In this document: positions 13,801-25,043 of the stretch, piece by piece
How the letters are laid out: each line of letters starts with the position of its first letter
Position numbering within the stretch: position 1 is the first letter of the stretch
NCBI GenBank assembly: GCA_040954595.2
Contig: CM082587.2
Location: 2,666,001 to 2,730,000 of the forward strand
Direction: 5' to 3'
Length of the DNA stretch: 64,000 nucleotides
Source: Balanoglossus misakiensis
Taxonomy: Eukaryota; Hemichordata
Translations under genes and position numbers: made by a program
Notes under the pieces: model-generated
Database searches by the model: none
What the model saw: only the letters and a program-made list of their open reading frames with translations
What the model was told of the DNA's origin: nothing

Positions 13801-16800
13801 CCACTTAAGGGAAGACGGGAATTCCGGAAAAAACAGTAAAACTAATTTTCATGTAGCGTAGCGTAAATGAATAGCCGATAATGTGCCGCCGCTAGGCGTA
13901 CGGTAAAGTTACATACCGCCCCCCCCCCCCCTCACCAATGGCAAGAGAAGCACTTTGTTCCGTAGAAAAATCCCTGTGTTCTCCTGTCAGTCAGCCGCAG
14001 AATAAAAACTGCCATGAAATTGTTTTTTTTTCACGGGAAAAAATAATTTGAAGGCAACTTTTATTTGCTCGAATCGTGAAACGGAGCACGGACAGTTTTT
14101 TTTTAATGTATCGAATTATTTCAAGGTATGCGCGCATCAATGTTGGGGTCAGTGTGTCGCTACTGTACGACCACCAATCTGCTCCATCATTCCTGTTGTG
14201 CGCGCCCCGCCTCTTGTATTGTTTTAGAGCACAGGGAGGGGGTCGAGCATGGGCCCAGATGCGGTCGGCGCGCAAATAGGGACGTAATTTCCAACATTTT
14301 GTGCTAATTTCGCCGGACAATAACTGAGTTGGAAATAAAGAGAAGCGAAAACGTGGAGAGTGTGTGATCAGATGTCAGGAGCGTGTACTCATTCGCTTGT
14401 TTAGTAATTACCTTTCAATTAACCAACTCGGGCAGAAAATGAAAAAAACACCGACGATTTTTTTTTTGGCTCGTCAAAAGTCGCGTCAAAATAAGCGAAA
14501 TCCCCACAGCACCAAAAAAGCCAGTCTGCGACAATTGCCTCCGTAAATGACCTGAACAAAGTACGCGGTCATTTGAAACGAAAAGTTATTATCGTTTGGG
14601 TACGGGGGAAACAGAATAGCATGGTTTAGGTATTCTTTCTTTGACTCCCGGGGGAGATTTTGGCAAGCTTCAAAATAATTCCGTGGATTTTATTTCATTT
14701 CTGTATCTTTGTTACGGTATCCTCTGCAGTGATTCCGCGCATCTATAGTTGTGGCCACGGTTGGAGTTGAATGACAACTGCCTGTGAATGTCACACCCCC
14801 CTCTCACTCTCCCTCCATCCATCCATCAAAACATAAATGTATGTGAATCTTTCGTCAAGAAACTCATCCCAGATGACAAATCAAAAACAATGTAACACGC
14901 ATGTTAGCCGAGCTACACATCTGTAAGCTCAGAATCTAATATTACCATGGTAACACCACCAATTCAGTGGCGCATATGCATGCCAACATGCAACCATACA
15001 TACATACATACATACATACATACATACATACATACATACATACATACATACATACATACATACATACATACATACATGTACACACACAAACAAACACACA
15101 CATCTTAGGGAGCCAAAAACAGATTAAACAATCCAGCCGTCCACACATATGTGAACAAAATGAGACACAGAAGCTAACGACATCACAAACACCCAATTTT
15201 CAATGTAGCAGACAGCCGCTAATCAAATTAAACTTGTCGGATTTGACACACCACTAAATTAGTTTTAGAGGTTAAACCTATTTTCCTCTCTCATCATTCA
15301 AATTTTTCAAATTTAATTTGAAGTGATTTGTGAATGGGTCGGCTCAATTCACCACTAATCCACTCAAACACTTAATTTCTAGCGTCACAAATACAGTTAT
15401 TTGTACATTATTAAATTTAATAAATATCTTTATCTTTTGCATAGAAACTGTGACTACTCTGTCACTTTCCATATTTTCCGCTTCCCCAGCTCTTACCAGG
15501 CTGATCAATTTCTTTCTCGTATATTATTGAGTATTTCCATGCAAATACCAGGTGGGCCACCTCGCACTAATTTTCCAATCAATACACTGCATGTTATTAT
15601 GGTATTTCTACAGTGTCGGCACCTCAATATAAGCTAATAATAAAGTGATTATGTTATAACGAGAAACGCACAGATTATTAGCGCAAAACATCACTTGTTT
15701 TCTCAACAAAGGACACACGTGTATACAACGGAAAAACAGTCCCTGAAACATGACTGGTTTCCATGACAACATTGGTATGGGCCAACATCCCTGTAATCAA
15801 AATTTGAACGTTTTTCCATACTGATGTCGACCACATCCTTAAAAAGAAATAAACAGGGAGGGGAGGGGGGGGGGGGAATTTTCATGGAATGTAATGACAG
15901 TTAAAAGTATACATTTACAGTCATGATATATAATATTTTTAAAAAAACATCTGTACATGGAATCTGCACATCACGTCACAAAATCTCTCAATGATTTCTT
16001 GTCGTTTTTTTAACACACTGCATGATCGCCAAAGCATTTTATTACATTGAGTCCTTAACATGGAGAGAAAATAAACCATTCACTGATGACAGAAAAGACC
16101 CTTTCTCTGCATTCTAAGCTCACAATGACTTCAATTCTACAGGGACCTGCCAACCCCTGCGACCCTGTAATCGAACTGATAATGACAAAAGCTCGGGACT
16201 TTACGCCGCAAATTAATCCAAATAACTTCCTTTCGCAACAATATGATTAAGAGCGCCTGTGAAATTAACAAAGTGAAATAAACTGCTCAAGTTAATTAAC
16301 GCCTGTCAAGACTGCATACCTTAAGGAGATGTCTTCGCATTTGGTGATAAATATGCTAATATTGGAGATGAGTGGATGGACGCTGTGAAATGTCACAGAA
16401 TCGTTCTCCTATTATGATATCACACGGATTAATTATGCGGCTACCGGGCTGTTCATTTGTACGTGCATACAAACAAGTTCCTTAGGTCAACGGAATATTC
16501 ATCAGGTGATGTGTACATTAACTTGCATGCATTTTAGTCGGCGTTGATTATTTTGCCACACATTCATTAACTTGCCAATTTTCCACATCCTAAAATCTAA
16601 ATAGAACTGTCAGTTTCACTTCCTTACAATCTTCTCCACAGATTTACCACATACTCATTTTTCTGTATGATTTGAATACCCTAAATTGAAAAAATCTGAA
16701 ATTTTCTTTTACTTGGGGATGTTCGCTTTCTTTGAGGTTCGATTGCATAATCTCTGCATCCAAAATGTGTTGTACAGGGAACTACAACAGCTGATCTCTC

Positions 16801-19800
16801 TGGCAGCTGCAGCCAAGATCATCTTCTATCACCAAAACTTGAAATCCTGTGTTTGCTATACTCACCTACCATATCATCAGTGAAGTCAAATTTCACCAGA
16901 AAACCGAGTATTTGATTTGTGAAATCCTTCAAAAACCTACACAAACGTCGTAACAAGCCAGATAATTTAATCAATCTGGCCCTAGGCATGTTCATATATA
17001 TTTTATTGTATTACATGTAATTAAAGTGTATATGGCTTAGGGGAGGTATATAGACCAAGGATGACATTGAATGGTTTAATAATTGATGATGAGGGGCCAT
17101 CCCACTTTGCTGTACGTACTTTGCATGTAAATTGGTTTGCTTTGTGTCAAGTTCACATGTAATCAAATTTGCCAGTGGTCACACCAAAACCAGACAGACT
17201 CACAGCAATCAACTGCATTATTTACGAGACAGCTGCTGTTATACACCAGACCCTGTGCTAAACTTCACACAGCGCCCCTTGTGGTTACTGTCAGGGTTTA
17301 CTGTTTTGGGGGGGGCTATGCGAAATCTAGATGGCGCTAATCATTTCAATACCAGGGACATTTACTGCCAACTCAGTCTGTCACGACTGGCTGAATCAGA
17401 ACAACAAACAAAAGCACAGATAAACATTCAATATGCCCACTTGAGGGCGGCAGACTCACCTTTTCCGGTCGCTGACCTTCCTCGCTTGTTCTTTCTTGTG
17501 CATCTTGGAAAACATGTGTCCAGCCGAGGTTGGTGTCTCCTTCAGTGCAAAACTCTTCGCCAAGTGGCCGAGGTGCAGCAGTTTGATGTGAAAGATGTGC
17601 TTGAAGGCAGCTGGGTAGGTGGCATAGGCTCTGATGAATGACAGATACGCTGCAAGTAAAGACAGATGCAGAAAATTAATGTTGATTGCCAAAGGAAACC
17701 AGAGACTATAAACAAGTTATCCCACAAAACAGTCAGTGAAGAAAATGTAACTTTACATGTTCTGTCACTGATCCCTGTGCTCTTTTGTCTGGCATCCATC
17801 CTTTAGCTTTTTTTGACTGGAGGTCGATATGTTGAAATTACCATTAAAGAACACTGAATGCAAATAACAGTGGTTGCGATGGATTGTGATTGCCGATTCC
17901 CTTCTGGGAAACACATGTACTAAATGATGTATGCTTGACATCATCGGGAAAATAATGGGTGGGCTCCTAAAGTATATCTCTTTAAATTCTGAGAACTGTA
18001 CTTCATCGATGAGATTCATCCAAGACTGCAAAACAGTGTAAACGTACCTTTTCTTGCCTGTTCAGAGTGGTTCCTGTCGTTGGCTACGAAGTTTTCAAAT
18101 TTGGCCTGTAAGGCTGTGGCACACTCCTCCACACTCTGCGGTGTCACCCGTAACCTCTTTGGACGACTTTGGTCTTCATTTGAGTGAAGCAGCAATGTCT
18201 TCAAGATCTTCTGCATGTCCATTTCATTCAAACTGTTCAATCAAGGGGAAAAAATCTCTAAGTTGGACCAGATCTAAAAAACACATCTGTAATGATGTCA
18301 ACAGCTTTTCTACTGCAAACCTAAGCATTTCATGTTGCTGTCTAACACGCATACACATAAAATTTTGTGATGACAAACATCTCACCTCAGCTTTTGTGAG
18401 TTTAAAATCTTGACATACTCCACTTCTGACGGGGCCAGAAACAGGAGAGCTTGCCCCTCCTTGCCGATTCTGGCTGTTCTCCCTACTCTGTGAATGTACT
18501 CTGCCGATGTCCCCGGTGTGTTGTACTGGACGATCCACTTCACTCCGGGGAGGTCCAAGCCTCTTGCAGCGACATCCTGACAGAATGGCACATAGAAATA
18601 CACTTAGCGGATTTGAAATACAGCCTCATCAATACTTTCTTTCCCTTGTATGATTACTATCCTTGACCTCTCAAAATGCCAACTCAGATTCAAAAGTAAA
18701 GTTAAGTAAACTTACTGTACAAAGTAAAACACCTGTTGAAGACGCCACAAAAGAGTGGTAGACTCTTGTCCTTTCCTACAGAAATAAAATAGAAATGAGA
18801 GCGTTAGTCGTGCTGAAAGAATGTTACAATCCTCTGAGATGCCCTCTGTTCATTAAAAGACTGCAGAATATTATTAAGAGCAGCCAATTTTAAACAGAAC
18901 AAACAGAATTATCCAGCACATAGGAGTCAAACATTTAGAGCCAGTCTGGCACACGTATACATATCTGATGTGTACATACGTCTTGCGACATGTTGCCATG
19001 GAGTTGGAAGAAATCAATATCCTCATCATCCTCGTCGTCTTCAGAATTGATGATGCTCTGGAAGAGACTGTGATGAAATTCCACGGAATCTCGGCTCGAT
19101 AAGAACACCAGCATCTTGGAATGACCTGCATACTGTACAAAAAGCAATCAAACATCTTATTTTCCAGGTTTTTTAAGGGTAATTGTATTTTGAACTATAT
19201 AACATACTGTTGTGAATAACTACAGTCAACAGATGATTGATCTCCCTATGTGAATAAAATGACCAAAGCCTGCATGCTTTTTAATTGGGTGTTCATCTAC
19301 TCGATTGGTCCCTTATCTAGTCAGCTGACATGATGTTGATAAACACCCAGTACTAACCTTACACTGCCACAGAATGAAGGCTGCTAGAGTCACGAGCCTC
19401 AATTTGCTGGGAACGATTAAGAAATGTTGTTTCAGCTGCTCGGGGGTGCAGAAGTCATCCTCTGGGATTTCTTCCGATCTCTGCGTCTTTCCGTCAGGAT
19501 TCAAACGATCATCCAGTTTTCTCTTACTGCCTTCCTGCTGTGCATGTGTGACATTGATGTGAACTGGGTTGTCCATGGAAATGCCAGCTAAATTTTTCAC
19601 CCCTGACGCGAGAGAGAAAGAGAAACGAAGGGTGTTCAACTGAGACCCGGTCACAAATACAGCCATCAGGAAAGACACATCAGTTGCACCAGACTCACCT
19701 TCTGTAAGTGTCGCAGACAGCAACACAGTCTGTCTTGTTTCCGTCTGTTCATTCAAAGCATTTAAGACGGCAGTCACATCCCTCTCCATGCCAAGATCTA

Positions 19801-21707
19801 GAAGTCTTAAAAAAACAAAAAAGTACATCTACATTACTTCACAGCCACCACATGGATATTCAATGAGAATGAATCAACTGGAATACATTGAGAAATTCAA
19901 TTACAATAGAATGTCAACTGCACAGGAGTAGGAAGTCTGTACATTGTAATGTTAGAAAATCTATTTGTTTACCTGTCAGCCTCATCCAACACTAACCACT
20001 TCACTTTGCCAAGTTTCATGGTTTCCGTGTTTTTCAGGTGGTCTACCAGTCGTCCCGGCGTTGAAATCAAAACATTGATCCCCTTCCGTATCCTGGCCTT
20101 CTCCGATTTGCGCTTCTCGCCTCCGATCATGTACCCCGGCACGATCCATTGGAAAGGCTGCGTGAAAATGCCACGGGTCAATATCACTGAGTTGCAGTAT
20201 TTGAAATAAACACCATGGAAACCAATGTACAAAATGGTGGATTAATTAAACCCACAGAAAACAAATGATCGAAAAAAGGCAAAATCATGACAACATAATA
20301 TAAGTTTTCATCTACCTTCAATAATTTGCGTATCACTTCATAGCTCTGCAGGGCTAGCTGAAAATGGAAAGATATGATCATGACAACAGTTGAAAAGGAT
20401 TGTTTTGCACTAGTATCCTCTGAATCATTTTGCTGGAGGAATCAATCAGGCAGACAACTCGACTACATTTGTAAGTGAAGACTGAAAAACTAAACATGTT
20501 TCAAGAGACTTGCAATACTATGTACTGACCTCTCTGGTAGGCAGCAGGACTAAAGCATATGATCCGTCTGATCTCTGTACTTTAGGTTCTGTCGACTGCA
20601 ACGATTCTGCCATTGGCACAGCATATGCGAGAGTTTTACCTGTAAGGATAAAATATTAAGGTGAGATGTATGTCTTGAGGCCAAGGTGACCTTCAAACAA
20701 TCACAGAAGGCATTTACTTTACCATGGCAACAGAGAGGCTGCCATGGTGACTTGTGTTGTCATGTTCAAATTGATATATTAATTTAATTACAGACTCACC
20801 TGTACCCGTCTGAGATTTAATAAGAGCATCTTGTCCTTCTAACAGGGATGGTATTGATAGTTTCTGTACACTGGTCATTTTGGAAATTTCAAAATTACTC
20901 TCAAGACTTGAAATCTGCAGGGAAAAAAGACATGATTTAATGAACAAATTAACAATAAACAACAGGCATTTTTTCACAAAGGGCAGACATACAGAATACC
21001 ATGGTTATATATTCAACAATAAAATCATGCGTGTACCATTAACTTACCAAATGTGGGTGTACATTCAAGTCTGAGAAGTTCTCAGAGGAAAATACTGGTT
21101 CTGTCTTTTGCTTAACCTGGCCACTGGGTGAAAATTGTAGAAGAAACAAAAAATGTAAGTTGTGGTTGTTGTAACATACCATGTGTATGCATGAGACAAA
21201 TGTGCAAAATGATACAAAAGGATTAGAACATTTTGCCTGAATGCCTACGCAGTTGGACACACAAGATAATTATTTATTTAAATAGTAAAGCAAATGCCAC
21301 AGTGTATTTCATCCAAGGATCCCACAGTAGGTAGGGCGTCGATTCAATCAGAAATTCCCAGGGAGAACACTGCAGTCTATCGTGATAAATGCATGGCCAC
21401 CATTCTAAACTCGCCACAGAAAACCCTTAATATTAATGAATCACCTTTTCACATCTGGAATTTCCGGGTTATGTCTGAAAAGCGACGATGTCTTATTTGA
21501 CATGACTCCTGGAGATTTCCACAATGGCGGTCTTGTCTCCTTTTTGCTTGTCACATCTTTTTCCGTGGCAGCATCATGACCTTTCACCTCGGGGGTCATT
21601 TCTGTTTTCTCGTGTTCAGGCACTCTCGTGTGTGTGGCATTCCTTCTTTCGAATCTCGCAACTCTCTTCTCAATCTTCTTTTGTTTTTTCTTCTCCTTCA
21701 GCCTGGT
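10709..21707 (-). CDS. DDX31: ATP-dependent RNA helicase DDX31 (Dbp7 family), 14 exons, 5' end incomplete
   Basis: DEAD-box RNA helicase. The family acts in the nucleolus on pre-60S ribosomal particles (yeast Dbp7). Exons, in transcript order: 21707-21445, 21123-21048, 20914-20800, 20639-20530, 20357-20316, 20157-19973, 19805-19699, 19602-19358, 19132-18980, 18775-18716, 18576-18386, 18232-18048, 17649-17460, 10862-10709. All junctions use GT-AG and agree in phase, giving 2076 nt (691 codons plus TGA). Visible motifs are the Q motif ([10 protein letters not shown]), Walker A (SQTGTGKT), Ia (PTRELALQ), Ib (TPGRL), DEAD, SAT, the family segment [11 protein letters not shown], motif V ([12 protein letters not shown]), motif VI ([10 protein letters not shown]), then a conserved C-terminal extension. 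Residues such as [15 protein letters not shown] and [17 protein letters not shown] distinguish DDX31 from other DEAD-box proteins. Human DDX31 is about 850 residues, so the N-terminus here is shorter or partly missing. Assignment is firm; only the first exon is open. Confidence 0.95.
14942..14954. promoter_or_regulatory. X-box-like palindrome TTACCATGGTAAC (example of a dispersed motif)
   Basis: A perfect 12 bp palindrome core (TTACCATGGTAA) matching the RFX-factor X-box shape GTNRCC-N0-3-RGYAAC. Many related copies occur across the window; positions are given in the findings. Function at this site is unknown. Confidence 0.4.
14995..15077. repeat. (CATA)n microsatellite
   Basis: About 20 uninterrupted copies of CATA/TACA, which is long enough to be polymorphic. 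It coincides with the visible change from CpG-rich DNA on the left to CpG-poor DNA on the right, inside the last DDX31 intron. Confidence 0.97.
17460..18232 (-). CDS. DDX31: DDX31 C-terminal extension (two exons, part of the gene)
   Basis: Exons 18232-18048 and 17649-17460 encode the domain that follows the helicase core in this subfamily (DUF4217-type). The hallmark segment is [19 protein letters not shown], followed by [12 protein letters not shown]. It ends in a basic stretch ([16 protein letters not shown]) and leaves in phase 2 (AAAAG|gtgagt), so the reading frame continues into a further exon. Confidence 0.93.
18386..19602 (-). CDS. DDX31: DDX31 RecA-like domain 2 (four exons, part of the gene)
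   Basis: Exons 19602-19358, 19132-18980, 18775-18716 and 18576-18386. The first carries a family-typical insert and the segment [20 protein letters not shown]. The second has [19 protein letters not shown] plus an acidic loop ([11 protein letters not shown]) and LHGNMSQD. The 60 nt third exon reads [20 protein letters not shown]. The fourth opens with [11 protein letters not shown] and contains [15 protein letters not shown] and LAPSEVEYV. Motifs V and VI, which couple ATP hydrolysis to RNA unwinding, are intact. Confidence 0.95.
19699..21123 (-). CDS. DDX31: DDX31 RecA-like domain 1 (six exons, part of the gene)
   Basis: Exons 21123-21048, 20914-20800, 20639-20530, 20357-20316, 20157-19973 and 19805-19699 encode the ATP-binding half. 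It holds LNVHPHLV and [10 protein letters not shown] (Q motif), then Walker A, motif Ia, [12 protein letters not shown] and SAT. Three motifs are interrupted by introns: Walker A between the two glycines before Lys-Thr (phase 1), PTRE|LALQ (phase 0), and after DEAD within the following Arg codon (phase 2). The 42 nt exon 20357-20316 encodes only [14 protein letters not shown]. All ATPase residues expected of an active enzyme are present. Confidence 0.95.
21445..21707 (-). CDS. DDX31: DDX31 basic N-terminal exon
   Basis: First exon I can place with confidence. It follows acceptor tttcag and begins with codons for [11 protein letters not shown], a lysine-rich stretch like a nucleolar targeting signal, then a charged linker, and ends near [17 protein letters not shown], the region just before the helicase core in DDX31. 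It enters in phase 0 and leaves in phase 2 (AG|gtgatt). There is no internal methionine near its start, so an upstream coding exon in phase 0 is required. Confidence 0.85.
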
Positions 21708-21786
21708 CTGAAAGGTGGAAAACAAGCACGTTAAAAACTGGCGGTTGAGTGGAGCAGTGTGTAGAATATTGGAGGTGCAAGTTCTG

Positions 21787-21885
21787 TACCTCGTTTAGTC
21801 TCGGTTACCCAGACGCCTTTGCTTCTTCCGATGGAGAGCATCGGTAGAAGCAAAGGCGTCTGGGTAACCGAGACTATACCTCGTT
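21787..21885. mobile_element. Palindromic MITE-like element with 9 bp target-site duplication
   Basis: Direct repeats TACCTCGTT at 21787-21795 and 21877-21885 flank an 81 bp element (21796-21876). The element is a palindrome: 38 nt arms with one mismatch around a 5 nt GAGAG loop. Its ends read TAGTCTCGG and CCGAGACTA. It has no coding capacity, so it must have been moved in trans. A 9 bp duplication is typical of Mutator-like (MULE) transposition, but the superfamily is inference. It lies 5 bp downstream of a strong ATG on the minus strand. Confidence 0.85.
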
Positions 21886-21892
21886 GAGCCAT
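21796..21892 (-). other. DDX31: Candidate DDX31 start codon next to a palindromic insertion
   Basis: An ATG at 21892-21890 sits in an excellent context (gaccATGG) about 180 bp upstream of the first firm DDX31 exon and opens MAQRG. The obvious donor just after it (AACGAG|gtatag) leaves phase 1, but the next exon needs phase 0, so this simple model fails. A phase-0 donor exists inside the palindromic element (GTCTGG|gtaacc), which would make part of the element coding. The true first exon may instead lie further upstream (higher coordinates). Unresolved. Confidence 0.3.
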
Positions 21893-24755
21893 GGTCTCCC
21901 CACACACGTGGCTAATAATACCACGACCCAGCAAGCATCCTTAGTCAAGCACGCTAGTAATAGAACCTTAACGAATTCCACGTGAGGAAAGTGGTAGAAC
22001 AGTTGTCTGGAACAATAGCGAATTGAGGTGTGGGTCCACAACTTACCAAGTTTTCGGTCGTTGCAAAATACTAGTACGTTCGCCGTTCGAGACCTTGCGC
22101 CCTGTTACGCAATATCAATATCATCATGAACGACAGGCCCGACTAATTAACTTATGCTCACCCTTCCATCTTTTTTGCGGTGTGTCCCGTATTCCATGCC
22201 ACTTCCATCACCTGTGAACATATTAAGAATGATACCGCCTTCATCATTCTCCCCCATCACGATAAACTATTTCTTGGAACAGCGTCAGACGGTACACAGC
22301 AGATGAACTGGGGTCAACGCATGCATTTGGTGTTTCCGGTTTCCCATGTGAGGGATACCCCTGCCTCGTTTTCAAAAACACCTTTCTTGCTTAAACCGAG
22401 AGAGGGCGCATACAAACCTGACAAATTGTCAGGCCTTACTATCAGTGGAAAATAATAGCATTGTTACATGAAAAATAACATAAACATAATTCAGTTTGTA
22501 CATGTATGTATATAGACGTGTTGCTAATATGTCGAGCATTCCCCAACAAGTATTATCTACTATTAAAATATTTTAACAGTGCCGAGAACTACTACAATGT
22601 AACACACCTATTCGGTCCTTCACACTGGCAAACACACACATGCAAGGACGCATTTGTACTTTTTGACACAACTTATCTTTAGTGTAATACTGTCTACCTC
22701 TACCACCTACCTAAGCAACGCACAGAAGGCACTTTCATTTGTATGTAAATAACTTTATTTCCAAAAACTGCTGTAACTTTTCAGTGCATGTGCACACACA
22801 GTATAGGGAACTTGGGAGAAAAAAACAGGAACATTAGCCACAGAAAGAATTGGTTCTTTGAATTGTGACAATGACATCAACCAATGAACTTCAAGATAAT
22901 AATAAATAGAGCACTGGCTCCAACTGTCCTGGAGAATATTCAAACCACGTGCTGATTGGCAGAGATACAGCAAACTTGCCAAATCCAGTTTATTCAGCCA
23001 ATGAGGATGTGTCTTGCATCACAGTAAAGCTAGGGTGTACAACACACTGTAAATGGTTCACAAGAGAGTTGTTGGATCCAAACATTTTTGACCTGGTGGT
23101 GCACATTACATTTAAAAGTCAGTGTCGTATTCCTGACAGCAAAACCGTCAGCAATTATGGGTACTTTGAAATGCGATCAAAATACGCATTAGAATTGAAG
23201 AAGAAAACTAGAAAAATATTGTATGACGTTCACAGTTCAATAGTACATGATATGTTCAATGAAGTGCCTGGCAAGACAGTGATCTTGAATCAACGCTGAC
23301 TGTGTCAATATACAGAGTTCAGCTCTCTCCACAGAATGCTTGGAAACACTGACCCTATGGATGGATGGTTTTATAATGGAAACAGTTTGAGCTGAACAGA
23401 GCAGGAATGTACTGACCAATTATTCATCAGTCGATGTAGTTAATGAGAAACAGTGATTGTATAAATTTTGCCTGTCTCAGTTGATAAGAAACAGTAATTG
23501 TATATAAAATTCTCGCAAGTCTAACAAAGATTCGGATTCGTTCTGTGCAGACCAAACCGTTTTCATTGTAACTGAATGAGCACAAACATACACTGATATT
23601 TGTACTGCCAACTTGAACAGGGAAATGCAAAGAACTATTTTTATAAACACTTCACAAATTAAAACTAATGCATATTCTTGGAAAATGTAAGAAACATCAT
23701 CACATCATAATTAACATCTTGAATTGGGAATTCACTTATGTTGAACAGCACACTATGCATGTTTGAACAATATATTCGCTTGATATTTCTCTTTATAAAT
23801 ATAATGTCTAACTGAAAAGACTTGTCTGTTGACAAAATTATTCACAAAGGAACTGTTGAAAAAGTCAAAACTAAAAGAATGAAGCAGCCATTTTGAATAA
23901 TGCATTATGGGTAATTTCAAATAGGTATCCTCTCTGTAGTACCTTGAAGATGCTGAACAATGTAATATGGAATAAATCAGACCACTTCAAAATATTGGGG
24001 GGGGGGGGGGTTAATTGTGCAGGTTTCACAAATAGATATCTACTTTGGCCAGCCACTAGTAGCACCATTGGATAAAAGTTGTTGTAGGTATCTAGAAGGC
24101 TATCTATACTTAAAACTGAGTAGATCGGTTGTGTGTTTTCATATAAAAATAGCAATTTTTGCATTTTTTATGATGATCATTAAAACATCAATATGTACAA
24201 TACTGTCATTTACATATTTACTAATTAATGTACAAGTAAAAATGAAATCACAAACGATGCAGCACATGACTTGTACATGCTCAGTACTACAAGTCTAAAT
24301 CATGACTACTGAAACAAAGTCGGTATTACTAGATCACGCAAGAAAAATCTCAATCAAGAGTTCATGACATTGTAAATGAAAGGGTGCCCTCTATAGTCTC
24401 ACTGACAACATGACGGCACCCCTTGTAGGCAAATCATTACAAGCACGTCCACACATTTAAATTGTTACGTGAGTTGTTTGCGATCGATGAGAAAGTGTAA
24501 ATTACCTTCTTAGAATGTCTCTTTTTACCTGAAAAAATGAATTCTTACAAACATTTTCTTTGTGAAAACCACAGGAATGAGCATGTTTCCAGAGATTTGA
24601 TTTTGATTTGATTTGAAATAATATAATGTTCACAGAAACTGTTTTCCTTTCTTTTCTTTTCTTTTGTACAAAAAATATTCACAAATATATAGTTTGCAAT
24701 CCTTTGTCAAGGCTAGTGGTAATATCAAAGAATAACACCTGTTGTGTTCCCATGG
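21893..24755. other. DDX31 upstream region and C1orf21 3' side
   Basis: About 2.9 kb between the last C1orf21 coding base and the DDX31 start region. It should hold the DDX31 promoter and the C1orf21 3'UTR. It contains a G14 run (23997-24010). I saw no exon with family similarity. An A-box-like gtggtagaac near 21990 and a B-box-like gttcgagacc near 22085 are too far apart for a tRNA gene. Confidence 0.5.
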
Positions 24756-25043
24756 TTACGTGACATCTTCTTCAAGTGCGTATACTTTGCCCTGAAAAAT
24801 AAATTTAAACTATCTTTGGTGGTTGTATCAAGTTTCATCAACGAAATACCCTAGACACAATGCGTACATGATGAAAAAGTGCATATCTACACTTTCCACG
24901 TATTTTTTCCTTTCATGAACTTGCACTGGGAAGAGCAGAGAGCAAATCAGAAAATGTACTCCAAATGTGAAAATGTGTCACATACCCTTTCGATCTTCTC
25001 ATCCAACATCTGGAAAAACTCTGTCTGGCTTTGTGAAATATTT
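24756..25043 (-). CDS. C1orf21: C1orf21 conserved C-terminal exons (two)
   Basis: Exon 25043-24986 encodes ISQSQTEFFQMLDEKIER, the most conserved block of the family. Exon 24791-24756 is only 36 nt and encodes GKVYALEEDVT and the TAA stop. These two tiny exons carry most of the similarity, so ORF-based gene finders would miss the gene. Confidence 0.92.

Larger units (their letters stand above)
10863..17459 (-). other. DDX31: Last DDX31 intron, 6.6 kb
   Basis: Roughly ten times longer than the other DDX31 introns. The 3' half (10.9-14.8 kb) is CpG-rich with G/C homopolymers at 11321 and 13919, like the intergenic DNA to its left. The 5' half (15-17.4 kb) is CpG-poor like the gene body. It contains the (CATA)n microsatellite. 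No additional exon was recognised. Confidence 0.65.

Noticed and set aside
14995-15077. Regular array considered as CRISPR or structured repeat
   Set aside because: It is a plain four-base microsatellite with no spacers, in an animal genome.
17132-17641. 169-codon plus-strand ORF
   Set aside because: It overlaps the antisense of the DDX31 C-terminal exon and shows no family similarity or splice context.
21985-22100. tRNA-like A box and B box
   Set aside because: The spacing of about 90 nt is too long for a tRNA and no cloverleaf arms pair. It may be a decayed SINE, but one copy cannot show that.
24506-24528. 23 nt GT-AG bounded segment downstream of the C1orf21 stop
   Set aside because: It follows a well-conserved C-terminal end and stop codon and adds nothing recognisable; could be an alternative 3'UTR exon but is unsupported.
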